Origin: Microvirga sp. TS319
GTDB lineage: Bacteria > Pseudomonadota > Alphaproteobacteria > Rhizobiales > Beijerinckiaceae
DNA: 64,000 bases
Direction of reading: 5' to 3'
NCBI RefSeq assembly: GCF_041276405.1
Contig: NZ_JBGGGT010000002.1
Location: 1,029,001-1,093,000 of the forward strand
The notes under the pieces are model-generated. The model made no database searches. It was not told the origin of the DNA and worked only from the letters and a program-made list of their open reading frames with translations. The position numbers and the translations under genes are program-made. Shown one piece after another: positions 46,655 to 53,711 of this stretch; the first letter of the stretch is position 1, and every line of letters begins with the position of its first letter.

Positions 46655-47236
46655 TCACTCGGCCGCGTGCCGGCGGCCGGCATGGGAGCCCTCGCGGATC
46701 TCTTCGATGATCTTCTTGACGAAGGCGTCGAGATCGCCCGGGTTGCGGCTGGTGATCAGTCCCTGATCGGTCACCACCGTTTCGTCGCGCCACTCGCCGC
46801 CCGCGTTCATCACATCCGTCTTGATCGAGTGGTAGGACGTGCATTTCTTGCCTTTGATCAGGCCGGCCTCCACGAGCAGCCACGGCGCGTGGCAGATTGC
46901 GGCGACGACCTTGCCGGACGAGTAGAAGGCCCGGATGATCTCGATGGCCTTCGGCTCGACGCGCAGCTTGTCGGGATTGATCTGCCCGCCGGGCAGCACG
47001 AGCGCATCGTAGGCGGAAGGGTCGACGGCCTCGATATCCTTGTCGACCTTCACGCTCTTGCCCCAGTCCTTCTCGTCCCAGCCGCGGATCTCGTCGGGCT
47101 TCATGCGCGACTTGGGCGCGGCGACCTCGACCTTCGCGCCCGCATCCGCGAGTTTCTGCTGCGGCACCATGAGTTCGGATTGTTCGAAACCGTCGGTCGC
47201 CATGATGAGAATCTTGGCCTGTTGAATATCAGGCAT
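46655..47236 (-). CDS. DJ-1/PfpI family protein
   Basis: 193 aa. PfpI/DJ-1 proteins act as glyoxalases, deglycases or chaperones under stress. Nucleophile Cys is in AAICHAPWLL, with Glu in the N-terminal DGFEQSELMVP and VLPGGQINPD as further family marks. GGAG precedes ATG 47236; the frame above is noncoding. A perfect EcfG-type promoter lies 46 bp upstream, so it should be a general-stress gene. Confidence 0.9.
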   Translation of the reverse strand: MPDIQQAKILIMATDGFEQSELMVPQQKLADAGAKVEVAAPKSRMKPDEIRGWDEKDWGKSVKVDKDIEAVDPSAYDALVLPGGQINPDKLRVEPKAIEIIRAFYSSGKVVAAICHAPWLLVEAGLIKGKKCTSYHSIKTDVMNAGGEWRDETVVTDQGLITSRNPGDLDAFVKKIIEEIREGSHAGRRHAAE

Positions 47237-47281
47237 GACGTTCTCCTTGATTGTCGGTTCGTTGTGAGGGGATGTCGGTGG

Positions 47282-47306
47282 AACGGGTAAGAGGAGCGGG
47301 GGTTCC
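47282..47306 (-). promoter_or_regulatory. EcfG-type promoter of pfpI, perfect consensus
   Basis: On the minus strand GGAAC-N16-CGTT (-35 at 47306-47302, -10 at 47285-47282), giving a leader of about 40 nt for the pfpI gene. Confidence 0.75.
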
Positions 47307-47322
47307 AAATGACCTTCCCCGT

Positions 47323-47347
47323 GGAACCTGATTTGTGCGGGTCTGTT
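47323..47347 (+). promoter_or_regulatory. EcfG-like promoter of the 74-aa gene
   Basis: GGAAC-N16-TGTT, one base off the -10 consensus, divergent from the pfpI promoter with the two -35 elements 16 bp apart. Confidence 0.5.
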
Positions 47348-47383
47348 GACCAGATCACGGACAAGTCAACGAGGAAGAGAAGA

Positions 47384-47608
47384 ATGGCCAATCCAGGAAT
47401 GCCGACGGACGAGCCGCTGCCGGGTGGAAACATTCCGAGCGACATGCCGCCGCCAGGAACGGATCCTGACGATCTGCCGGATACCGGCCCGACGGGGCCG
47501 CGCACGCCCTATCCCGTGAACGATCCTGGAATCACGGATCCGAAAGGGCCGGGCTCCGAGCCCGATTATCTGCCCGGCACTCCGACCGATCCGGGGCCCC
47601 GGCTATAG
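47384..47608 (+). CDS. Pro/Gly/Asp-rich disordered protein, hypothetical
   Basis: 74 aa of low complexity: MANPGMPTDEPLPGG, DMPPPGTDPDD, TDPKGPGSEPDYLPG, no hydrophobic core, so probably disordered. Start ATG 47384 is preceded by GAGGAAGAG; the frame to 47309 contains the promoter. Its stop TAG is in a repeat. With the EcfG-like promoter upstream it looks like a small stress protein. Confidence 0.6.
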   Translation: MANPGMPTDEPLPGGNIPSDMPPPGTDPDDLPDTGPTGPRTPYPVNDPGITDPKGPGSEPDYLPGTPTDPGPRL

Positions 47609-47657
47609 AGCAGCGGACGTGAAAAGTGGATTTAGCACTTTTCACGTCCGACGCTCC
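47606..47657. repeat. Dispersed palindromic repeat, single A module
   Basis: TAGAGCAGCGGACGTGAAAAG to CGTCCGACGCTCC. Its TAG is the stop codon of the 74-aa gene. Confidence 0.85.
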
Positions 47658-47678
47658 CTTCTTGGATGCGTGAACGGA

Positions 47679-48401
47679 TCAGATTTCCAGGATGGCGTAG
47701 GGCTTCCCGGTGGGCTTCTCGATGTGCTTGGCGACGTTGTAGACAGGCTGTCCGCCCGGGGTGCGCCCCTCGAAGCGGCCGCGATGCGCGTGACCGTGCA
47801 CGATGGCACTGACCTTGAAGCGGTCGATGGTTTCCGCCAGGCGCGAGGAGCCGAGAAACGGATAGATCTCCAGCGGCTCTCCTTCGATCGTCTCGGGCAC
47901 CGGCGCATAATGCAGGATCACCATGGACCGCTTGGCACGGACCTGACGCATCGCGTTTTCGAGCCGCAGCGTTTCGTTCATGGTCTCGCTGACGAACTGC
48001 TTGATGGCGGGCTCGCCGAAGGAGCCCAGCATGCGCCGCCCGAATCCGCCGGCGAAGCCTTTGACGCCGACGAAGCCGACGCCGTCGATCTCCACCGACT
48101 GCCCGTCGAGAAGCTTCATGCCCGCCTCGCGCAGGATGTGGGCCACCTCTTCCGCCGCGCCGCACTCGTAATCGTGATTGCCGAGAACGCCGACGACGGG
48201 GATCGAGCAGGCCTTGAGATCCTGCGCGAGGATCTCGGCCTCCTTCGGCTTGCCGAGATCGGTCAGATCGCCCGTCAGGACGAGAACGTCCGCTTCTCTG
48301 GAGATTTCGCCGAACAGATCGCGATAGGAGCCGCCATTGTCCTCACGTACGTGAAGGTCGCCCATGGCCGCGACCTTCAGGGTCTTGTCAACATCACTCA
48401 T
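47679..48401 (-). CDS. Metallophosphoesterase family protein
   Basis: 240 aa. Calcineurin-like fold: GDLHV (Asp 15, His 17), VLTGDLTDLG, VLGNHDYE and GHAHRG give the full set of metal ligands. Substrate unknown. Its ATG at 48401 lies inside the end of the nucleotidyltransferase gene (8-bp overlap), so it is translated with it. Confidence 0.87.
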   Translation of the reverse strand: MSDVDKTLKVAAMGDLHVREDNGGSYRDLFGEISREADVLVLTGDLTDLGKPKEAEILAQDLKACSIPVVGVLGNHDYECGAAEEVAHILREAGMKLLDGQSVEIDGVGFVGVKGFAGGFGRRMLGSFGEPAIKQFVSETMNETLRLENAMRQVRAKRSMVILHYAPVPETIEGEPLEIYPFLGSSRLAETIDRFKVSAIVHGHAHRGRFEGRTPGGQPVYNVAKHIEKPTGKPYAILEI

Positions 48402-49209
48402 TCCGCCATTCACCTTCGCCGCCCACATCGGCGAAGCCCCATTGCTTCACGTCAATCTCGTAATCGATCCGGGAAAACATCCGCCCGCGGCACACCTTCA
48501 TCTGCGGCGGCGGAAGATCGAGCTGCTTGGACAGCCTGTCGAGCAGTTCGTCCATGACCCAGCGCGGGACCTTGTCGCGCTCGGACGGGTAGATCCAACG
48601 GAAGTTGAGCAGGTGCATGAGCAGCACCTCCCAGTGGACTTCCATGTAGGCCAGCAGGCGATGCCAGTCGATCTGATCGTGCGCTTTGAGGATGGTGTGC
48701 GCCACGTCCGCGCCATCATAGCGGTGGCGGAGCTGAATGAAGCATTTCGACCAGATGAGCTCGGTCGGGCCGACGATGCGTACCGGTTGGCCGAACACCT
48801 CAATCTGTCGCGCATGCTCGAACCAGGGATCGCCGATCGGCATCGTGCCGTTGGATGAGGCGAAGATCACGTCGAAGAAGTATTGGCCCTTGAAGACCTT
48901 GCCGAGCCAGCGATCGTCCTCGATCTCGACGGAATAGCCCAAGGACTTGAAGTGCGACAGCACCCGGGTGTAGTCGCCGGCCTTGCAGAAGATATCGAGA
49001 TCCTTCGTGGGGCGCGTGATGCCGGTATGGGCCGCGAGCGCATAGGTGCCGGCAAGCAGGAAGGGCAGGCCGAGCTGGTTCAACTCCCGCAGGGCCTCGG
49101 CGTAGAAGGCCTCGGATTCCGGATGTTTGAGGGTCGGTTCCGCCTTCGCGTCCATGATGGGGACGCTATAGGGAGGGTTGAGGGTGAGCTTGGGGTCGTG
49201 AGCTGCCAT
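48394..49209 (-). CDS. Nucleotidyltransferase-fold protein
   Basis: 271 aa. N-terminal MNT-like nucleotidyltransferase region: LLAGTYALAAHTGITRP then KDLDIF, with Asp 70 and Asp 72 as metal ligands. The C-terminal half is helical with many aromatic and charged residues. It could be a nucleotidyltransferase acting on tRNA or a protein; the target is not known. ATG 49209 is used; a TTG at 49221 is possible. It overlaps the metallophosphoesterase gene by 8 bp. Confidence 0.75.
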   Translation of the reverse strand: MAAHDPKLTLNPPYSVPIMDAKAEPTLKHPESEAFYAEALRELNQLGLPFLLAGTYALAAHTGITRPTKDLDIFCKAGDYTRVLSHFKSLGYSVEIEDDRWLGKVFKGQYFFDVIFASSNGTMPIGDPWFEHARQIEVFGQPVRIVGPTELIWSKCFIQLRHRYDGADVAHTILKAHDQIDWHRLLAYMEVHWEVLLMHLLNFRWIYPSERDKVPRWVMDELLDRLSKQLDLPPPQMKVCRGRMFSRIDYEIDVKQWGFADVGGEGEWRNE

Positions 49210-49290
49210 AGCCTTGTCCAAAGCGGAGCCGATGATGACCCGCGTTCGACAACCGTATGGCGGTAATGAAGTTCCGCAGCCGCGCTCAGG

Positions 49291-49665
49291 TTAGTGGTCC
49301 CCGTGGGAGATACGCACGTCCCTCGGGCTGTTGAGGATTTCCAGCAGGCTCGTGGCGATGTGCCGGGCCTCGTCGTCCTTGAGGCGCAGCAGGAACGGGG
49401 GCATCAGGCCCGCCTGAAGGCCGACCACGGCCAGCCCATGCTCATCGGTCCCGATATCGATGGTGGACGAGGTGACCTCCACCAGCTCCTCCGGCATCTC
49501 CTCTGCGTCCTCGCCGCTTTCGCCAATGGCGATGAGGAGCTGGCTGACGGCCTTGACCAGCGAGCGGGCGGCATGGGGGTCCATGACCACGGCCGTCGAT
49601 TGTTCGCCCTTCTGGAACGCGATCTGAATGTTGTCGCCTTCGAGCGTGACGGAGATACCTGCCAT
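49291..49665 (-). CDS. Conserved hypothetical protein
   Basis: 124 aa, soluble, no membrane segment. Start MAGISVTLEGDNIQIAF at 49665 is preceded by GAGG; the upstream frame is noncoding and overlaps a repeat. It carries HAARSLVKAVSQLLIAIGESGEDAEEMPEEL in pieces and an acidic middle. No family name known to me. The 291-bp region above it contains the partial repeat at 49771 and no gene. Confidence 0.7.
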   Translation of the reverse strand: MAGISVTLEGDNIQIAFQKGEQSTAVVMDPHAARSLVKAVSQLLIAIGESGEDAEEMPEELVEVTSSTIDIGTDEHGLAVVGLQAGLMPPFLLRLKDDEARHIATSLLEILNSPRDVRISHGDH

Positions 49666-49770
49666 TGTCGTCCTCGTTCTTCCCGTCGCGTCGGGCATCG
49701 GACCAAAGAACGCGGAGCCCGCCTCCGGGACCCGTCCGATGTCCCTGTCCTCTGCACCGCGCGCCGCCGG

Positions 49771-49808
49771 GTGCGAAAAAACCGGCCCCTTTCCACGCGA
49801 TGCGCTAG
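49771..49808. repeat. Dispersed palindromic repeat, B-module fragment
   Basis: GTGCGAAAAAACCGGCC to GCGATGCGCTAG, a truncated right half in the gap above the 124-aa gene. Confidence 0.65.
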
Positions 49809-49956
49809 GAGGTCGTGCGCTTGCGGGAAAAGACAAGATCCTGGTACGACAGATGCGCTCGCGTCCCAAGAGGCGCAAGCGCATCCGCATCGCGGCTCAC
49901 GAGGTTTTCAGGGGAAAAGCCATCTCCCTGAAAAGCACGTGAGGTCACACGTGAGG

Positions 49957-50760
49957 TCAGGTGCGGCTTTTGCGACTGCCGGTATCCTCCGCGGCGGCCG
50001 TCCTCATTTCAGGCCGCCCGACCGTTCCGGCGCCTGCGGCAGCGGCTCCGGAGAGCATGCTGCCGCCCATGCCCGCATCGGCATATTGCTGGACGCGCAG
50101 GTTGTTCTGCACATGGGCGACGCCCGAGACGGATTCGGCGATATCCTCCGCGTGGCGCTTCTCGAAGCGGCTGTTCACGGTGCCGCTCAAGGTAATCTCG
50201 CGGTTGGACACCGATACTTCGATCTCGGAGGCGTCGACATGCGGATCGTCCGTGAGGCGGTCGTTGACGTCGTCGAGGATCCGCGCGTCGGAGCGCTGAT
50301 AGCCTTTCGGGCCGCGGCCACGATGTTGCCCGGCCTGGCGCAGGTCCCGGTCGCGGCGGCGCTCGGCGTCGTCGTCGCCGAACCAGGAGCGGACCTCGTC
50401 TCCGGCCCTCTCGAAGAAACCCCGGTCCTCGTTGTAATCGCGCGAGCCGCGCCCGAACGAGGCGGAGCCGTAGCGGTCGAGATCCGGTTCATAGGCGCCG
50501 GCGCGTGGATAACCCCGGTCGCGATCCCGGTCCCAGCCGGAGCGGAAGAGCGAAGAGGGATCGTAGTCGCGGTCCTCGCCGACGACGTCGCGCCAGTCGC
50601 GGGAGGAGCCGCCCGAGCCGTAGCCCGCGGAATCTCCGTAATCGCGCCTCGACGTCCTCTCGTAGCTGGCGTCGCGGCTGCGGTCGTAACCTGAGCGTTC
50701 GTTGCCGAAGCCATGGCGGGCGATGTAGCCGTCGTCGTCGCGGTAGCGGTCATTGGCCAT
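49957..50760 (-). CDS. BON domain protein with disordered N-terminal half
   Basis: 267 aa. The first 140 or so residues are Tyr/Arg/Asp/Gly-rich with no clear fold, including SWFGDDDAERRRDRDLRQ; the BON domain follows at about 150-225 (DPHVDASEIEVSVSNREITLSGTV in pieces, RHAEDIAESVSGVAHVQNNL). BON proteins bind membranes or phospholipids. No signal peptide, so it is cytoplasmic. AAGGAG precedes ATG 50760; a perfect EcfG promoter lies about 97 bp upstream. Confidence 0.85.
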   Translation of the reverse strand: MANDRYRDDDGYIARHGFGNERSGYDRSRDASYERTSRRDYGDSAGYGSGGSSRDWRDVVGEDRDYDPSSLFRSGWDRDRDRGYPRAGAYEPDLDRYGSASFGRGSRDYNEDRGFFERAGDEVRSWFGDDDAERRRDRDLRQAGQHRGRGPKGYQRSDARILDDVNDRLTDDPHVDASEIEVSVSNREITLSGTVNSRFEKRHAEDIAESVSGVAHVQNNLRVQQYADAGMGGSMLSGAAAAGAGTVGRPEMRTAAAEDTGSRKSRT

Positions 50761-50856
50761 GGGAGCGCTCCTTTCGCTGTCTCTCGCGGTTGTCTTTCGC
50801 CATTGTCTCGCGCCTTGCCGGGAGTGAGCCTGCCCGGAGCGCGGCCTTGTTCCAAC

Positions 50857-50881
50857 AACGTGAGGCCGCAAAAGCCGTTCC
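50857..50881 (-). promoter_or_regulatory. EcfG-type promoter of the BON gene, perfect consensus
   Basis: On the minus strand GGAAC-N16-CGTT (-35 at 50881-50877, -10 at 50860-50857), predicting a leader of about 90 nt. Confidence 0.75.
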
Positions 50882-50970
50882 TCCGGAGGCTTTTTAACAA
50901 GCCACGCTCGAACGGGTTCGCGGCTGTCGCATTGTCGGTCCGGCGAACCATCCTGACCCAGAGGCACCCG

Positions 50971-51231
50971 ATGGCGGAGCAAGCCGGTCTGAGCGACGAC
51001 GCATTGGCGGTCTTTGCCTTCGCGGCCTATCATGAGCTGTCCAGCGGGCAGCCGGTCCGGAGCGTCGTTCGGCGTGACGGGGTCGGGCACAAGGCGAGCG
51101 ATGCCGCCGTGTCCGAGCTGACGGAGCGGGGGCTCGTCGTCGCCGACGACGGCGAGATCCGCTTCACGGACGGGGGAGAGCGGCTCCTCCGGGCCTTCGT
51201 TTCGGACCTGCGCAAGGGCCATACTACCTAA
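50971..51231 (+). CDS. Small winged-helix-like protein, hypothetical
   Basis: 86 aa. Pattern DDALAVFAFAAYHELSSGQPV, SVVRRDGVGHKAS, DAAVSELTERGLVVADDGEIRFT looks like a winged helix with a beta hairpin; no family name. GAGG is six bases before ATG 50971. It lies upstream of cspA in the same direction with a 194-bp gap. Confidence 0.65.
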   Translation: MAEQAGLSDDALAVFAFAAYHELSSGQPVRSVVRRDGVGHKASDAAVSELTERGLVVADDGEIRFTDGGERLLRAFVSDLRKGHTT

Positions 51232-51425
51232 CAAGGCTTAACGGTCTTGCCTTGCAATTGCCCCATCCTTCCCCTACTTATTGTCGCATCGACATTTGGC
51301 CGGACGACTGGGCTACTTCGCTTTGGCACTGCCGGGCGCACGTTCCTTCTCTCTACCAATATCGACTAACGGGCGATCTGGCCTCGGCCCCCGCCCACGT
51401 GCAAGCGACAGTGAAAGGAATTCCC

Positions 51426-51635
51426 ATGGAACAGGGAACCGTGAAGTGGTACAATGAAACCAAGGGTTATGGTTTCATCCAGCCCGACAACGGCGGCAAA
51501 GACGTGTTCGTCCATGCGACGGCGCTCGAGCGCGCCGGCATGCGTGGCCTGCGCGAGGGTCAGAAGATCTCCTACGAGCTTCAGACGGACCAGCGTACCG
51601 GCCGCACCTCTGCAGTGAACCTGCAGAACGCGTAA
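51426..51635 (+). CDS. cspA: Cold shock domain protein CspA family
   Basis: 69 aa OB-fold nucleic acid binding protein: GTVKWYNETKGYGFI holds RNP1 (KGYGFI) and DVFVHATAL holds RNP2. AAGGA sits six bases before ATG 51426. The 194-bp upstream gap may hold a long leader, as in other cold-shock genes, but I could not define it. Followed by a terminator and then an IF-1 gene. Confidence 0.95.
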   Translation: MEQGTVKWYNETKGYGFIQPDNGGKDVFVHATALERAGMRGLREGQKISYELQTDQRTGRTSAVNLQNA

Positions 51636-51644
51636 GGTTTGATA

Positions 51645-51708
51645 CTCGAGAGCGTGCCCGGCACGCTCTCTTGCTTATCGGCCGTTCCGCCTCAGGAGCG
51701 GCTTTTTT
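51645..51708 (+). terminator. Two hairpins after cspA
   Basis: GAGAGCGTG / CACGCTCTC with a 5-base loop (51649-51671), then GCCGTTCC / GGAGCGGC with a CTC-type loop followed by TTTTTT (51681-51708). The second is a good rho-independent terminator placed 20 bp before the IF-1 gene. Confidence 0.85.
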
Positions 51709-51727
51709 GTTATGAGGAAGGCTTTGC

Positions 51728-52009
51728 ATGGCAAAGGAAGAACTGATCACCTTCGAAGGACTTGTGACTGAAATTCTGCCGGATGCGCGCTACCGCGTGC
51801 AGTTGGACAATGGCCACGAGGTCATTGCCTACACGGCCGGCAAGATGAAGAAGAACCGCATCAAGACCCTCGCGGGCGATCGTGTCACCGTCGAGATGTC
51901 GCCCTACGATCTCGAGAAGGGCCGGCTCATCTTCCGCCACAAGGACTCGGGTGCATCGTCCGGACCGCGTCCGCCGCAGCGCGGCAACCCGCAGTTCCGG
52001 CGCCGGTAA
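51728..52009 (+). CDS. infA: Translation initiation factor IF-1 with C-terminal extension
   Basis: 93 aa. The IF-1 core is clear: [26 protein letters not shown] (in pieces), [28 protein letters not shown]. The usual bacterial IF-1 is about 72 aa, so about 20 extra residues ([21 protein letters not shown]) are added. It follows cspA but a terminator-like hairpin lies between. It may be a second IF-1 rather than the canonical copy, which often sits elsewhere in this order. Confidence 0.9.
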   Translation: MAKEELITFEGLVTEILPDARYRVQLDNGHEVIAYTAGKMKKNRIKTLAGDRVTVEMSPYDLEKGRLIFRHKDSGASSGPRPPQRGNPQFRRR

Positions 52010-52066
52010 GCCGGCTGCACGTGCTCTCGGGCCGCGCAACTCAAGCCCGTCTCGTAGGATGAACGA

Positions 52067-52100
52067 AAGCCCGGGAGCGGTTCGCCGCTTCACCGGGCTT
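52067..52100 (+). terminator. Hairpin after the IF-1 gene
   Basis: AAGCCCGG / CCGGGCTT outer stem with an inner GCGG-TTCG-CCGC hairpin; weak T content after it, so the terminator call is tentative. Confidence 0.5.
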
Positions 52101-52107
52101 GTGTCGT

Positions 52108-52323
52108 TAGCGCATCGCGCGAAAAAGTGGTCCCGGTTTCTCGCTTGAACGATGCGCTCCCTTAGGAGGGAGCATCGTGCGGACCCAGCGGGCCGCGCGA
52201 GCGAAAAGTGGTCCCGGTATTCGCTGACGCGGCCCTCCGGATCCGCTCGCAACGATGCGCTCATCTAAGAAGGAAGCATCGGACCCAAAAGTGCAAATCC
52301 ACTTCCCGCGCCCGATGCTATAG
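52108..52323. repeat. Dispersed palindromic repeat, multi-module
   Basis: TAGCGCATCGCGCG to AACGATGCGCTC, then AGCATCGTGCGGACC to GCTCGCAACGATGCGCTC, then AGCATCGGACCC to CCCGATGCTATAG. It occupies most of the gap between the IF-1 gene and ecfG. Confidence 0.9.
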
Positions 52324-52343
52324 AGGAAATGTCCCGATAGTGA

Positions 52344-52892
52344 TCAGGCCATGGCGTGCATCACCGAGAGGGTCACCCGGTCGGGGCCGATATCCTCGTC
52401 CATATCCTCGAAATGCATCAGTTCCGCGAGGCGGTTGCGTGCGCGGTTGACACGGCTCTTGATGGTGCCGACCGCGCAGCCGCAGATTTCCGCGGCCTGC
52501 TCGTAGGAAAAGCCGGAGGCGCCGACCAGCAGAAGGGCTTCCCGCTGATCGTGCGGCAGGCGCGCCAGCGCCTTCTGCAGATCTTCGAAATCGAGATGGG
52601 GTATCTGGTCGGGCTGCACCGAGAGGGTAGCCGCGTACTTGCCGTCCGCGTCCTCCACCTCGCGCCGCCGCTTGCGGTATTCGGAGTGAAAGAGGTTGCG
52701 CAGGATGGTGAAGAGCCATGCCTGCATGTTGGTGCCGGGCTGGAAGCGATCGATATTGGCAATCGCCCGCATCAGGGTCTCCTGTACCAGATCGTCCGCA
52801 CGGTCCACGTTGTTCGTCAGAGAAATGGCGAAGGCGCGCAGATTCGGCGTCGCCTTGAGCATGGAGTCGCGAAGATCGATATCGATGCTCAT
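52344..52892 (-). CDS. ecfG: RNA polymerase sigma factor, EcfG family (general stress response)
   Basis: 182 aa ECF sigma factor. Region 2 is marked by DRADDLVQETLMRAIANI, RFQPGTNMQAWLFTILRN (sigma2), and region 4 by LPHDQREALLLVGASGFSYEQAAEICGCAVGTIKSRVNRAR (in pieces). The NepR gene directly upstream, overlapping it by ATGA, identifies it as EcfG, the general stress sigma factor of Alphaproteobacteria; NepR sequesters it until PhyR is phosphorylated. A perfect EcfG promoter upstream of nepR suggests autoregulation. phyR is not in the window. Confidence 0.93.
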   Translation of the reverse strand: MSIDIDLRDSMLKATPNLRAFAISLTNNVDRADDLVQETLMRAIANIDRFQPGTNMQAWLFTILRNLFHSEYRKRRREVEDADGKYAATLSVQPDQIPHLDFEDLQKALARLPHDQREALLLVGASGFSYEQAAEICGCAVGTIKSRVNRARNRLAELMHFEDMDEDIGPDRVTLSVMHAMA

Positions 52893-53116
52893 GATTGCTG
52901 CTTCTCCGGCGCCCGCTCGTCCAGGCGATTGATGATCTCGATGAAGCGATCCGGAACCGGCTGCTCCCCGAGCGCCAGGGTTTCGTAGAACTGCCGCAGA
53001 CGCTGGCCGAGCTGGGCCTGGACCGACCGGCTGAGGGCCGGCGAGGACGATTTTCTAAGGCCCGGAACAGGCTCTGGATCGTGCTGAGACATTTGCTTTG
53101 AGAACTTTTTGTGCAT
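52889..53116 (-). CDS. nepR: Anti-sigma factor NepR
   Basis: 75 aa. The NepR core is LGQRLRQFYETLALGEQPVPDRFIEI (in pieces), at about residues 36-64, with a disordered N-terminus. It binds EcfG. The ATG at 53116 is downstream of the EcfG promoter (53193-53217), so a longer frame starting at 53200 can be excluded since it would begin inside the promoter. ATGA overlap with ecfG. Confidence 0.92.
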   Translation of the reverse strand: MHKKFSKQMSQHDPEPVPGLRKSSSPALSRSVQAQLGQRLRQFYETLALGEQPVPDRFIEIINRLDERAPEKQQS

Positions 53117-53192
53117 TGGGTCGACCTGATCCGCTCGAGGGCGACCTCCCGCAGGGGTCGCGCTGACGGCGGCACCCGATCGCCATGGAGGT

Positions 53193-53217
53193 AACGCCAA
53201 GCCATCTTGATCGTTCC
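53193..53217 (-). promoter_or_regulatory. EcfG-type promoter of nepR-ecfG, perfect consensus
   Basis: On the minus strand GGAAC-N16-CGTT, -35 at 53217-53213 and -10 at 53196-53193. It predicts a start near 53186 and a leader of about 70 nt to the nepR ATG. Confidence 0.8.
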
Positions 53218-53285
53218 GCCCAGGCGCAGATTCCTGGGAAGACCTTCACGGTCGCGCCCGATGGCGCGGCCAACGACATCTTCTG

Positions 53286-53310
53286 GGAACTAAATCCGAA
53301 TGGCCAAGTT
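53286..53310 (+). promoter_or_regulatory. EcfG-like promoter of the DUF3309 gene
   Basis: GGAAC-N16-AGTT, one base off the -10 consensus, about 104 bp upstream of the DUF3309 start. Confidence 0.45.
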
Positions 53311-53413
53311 CTCCTGCAACAGCTCAGTTTCGGCTGAGGGTCGCGGGCCCCACCGGGGCATCCTCCCCGGAGGAAGCGCCCCTTCGGTCGGGACCTTTCA
53401 TGGAGGCACCATC

Positions 53414-53572
53414 ATGGGCGTCAGCACTATCCTGCTCATCATCGTCATTCTTCTGCTCGTCGGCGCTGTGCCGGCCTGGCCCTACAGCCGTGGCTGGGGC
53501 TATGGCCCGAGCGGCCTGCTCGGCGTGATCCTTCTGATCCTCATCATCCTGCTGCTGATGGGACGCCTGTAG
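53414..53572 (+). CDS. DUF3309 small membrane protein
   Basis: 52 aa. Two short hydrophobic helices (TILLIIVILLLVGAV and LLGVILLILIILLLMG) flank a central AWPYSRGWGYGPSG loop, the DUF3309 signature. GGAGG precedes the ATG. Members in Alphaproteobacteria are often stress-inducible; an EcfG-like promoter upstream is in keeping with that. Confidence 0.88.
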   Translation: MGVSTILLIIVILLLVGAVPAWPYSRGWGYGPSGLLGVILLILIILLLMGRL

Positions 53573-53612
53573 TCAGGCGGGGATCGCGATCGGCGGTTCA
53601 AGGGCCGCCTCC

Positions 53613-53643
53613 GGCGAGGCCTCCGGGACGAAGCCCGGAGGCC
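53613..53643 (+). terminator. Hairpin after DUF3309 gene
   Basis: GCCTCCGGG / CCCGGAGGC with an ACGAAG loop, followed by CCTTGCTCTTT. A modest rho-independent terminator. Confidence 0.65.
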
Positions 53644-53650
53644 CTTGCTC

Positions 53651-53686
53651 TTTACACCGTTCCGGCGCGCCGCCGAACGGTGTAAA
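53651..53686. promoter_or_regulatory. Perfect 12-bp inverted repeat upstream of the cyclase gene
   Basis: TTTACACCGTTC / GAACGGTGTAAA with a 12-bp spacer, ending 26 bp before ATG 53712. A likely operator, since it lies where a promoter would be. Confidence 0.55.
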
Positions 53687-53711
53687 TTGCAAGAGGGGGC
53701 CGGAGGACGCG

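Noticed and set aside
49628..49942. Plus-strand open frame above the 124-aa gene
   Set aside because: No ribosome binding site, overlaps the repeat fragment and lies partly antisense to the gene's start.
51232..51425. Cold-shock riboswitch-like leader before cspA
   Set aside because: The gap is long enough, but I could not identify a conserved structure or a promoter that fixes the transcript start.
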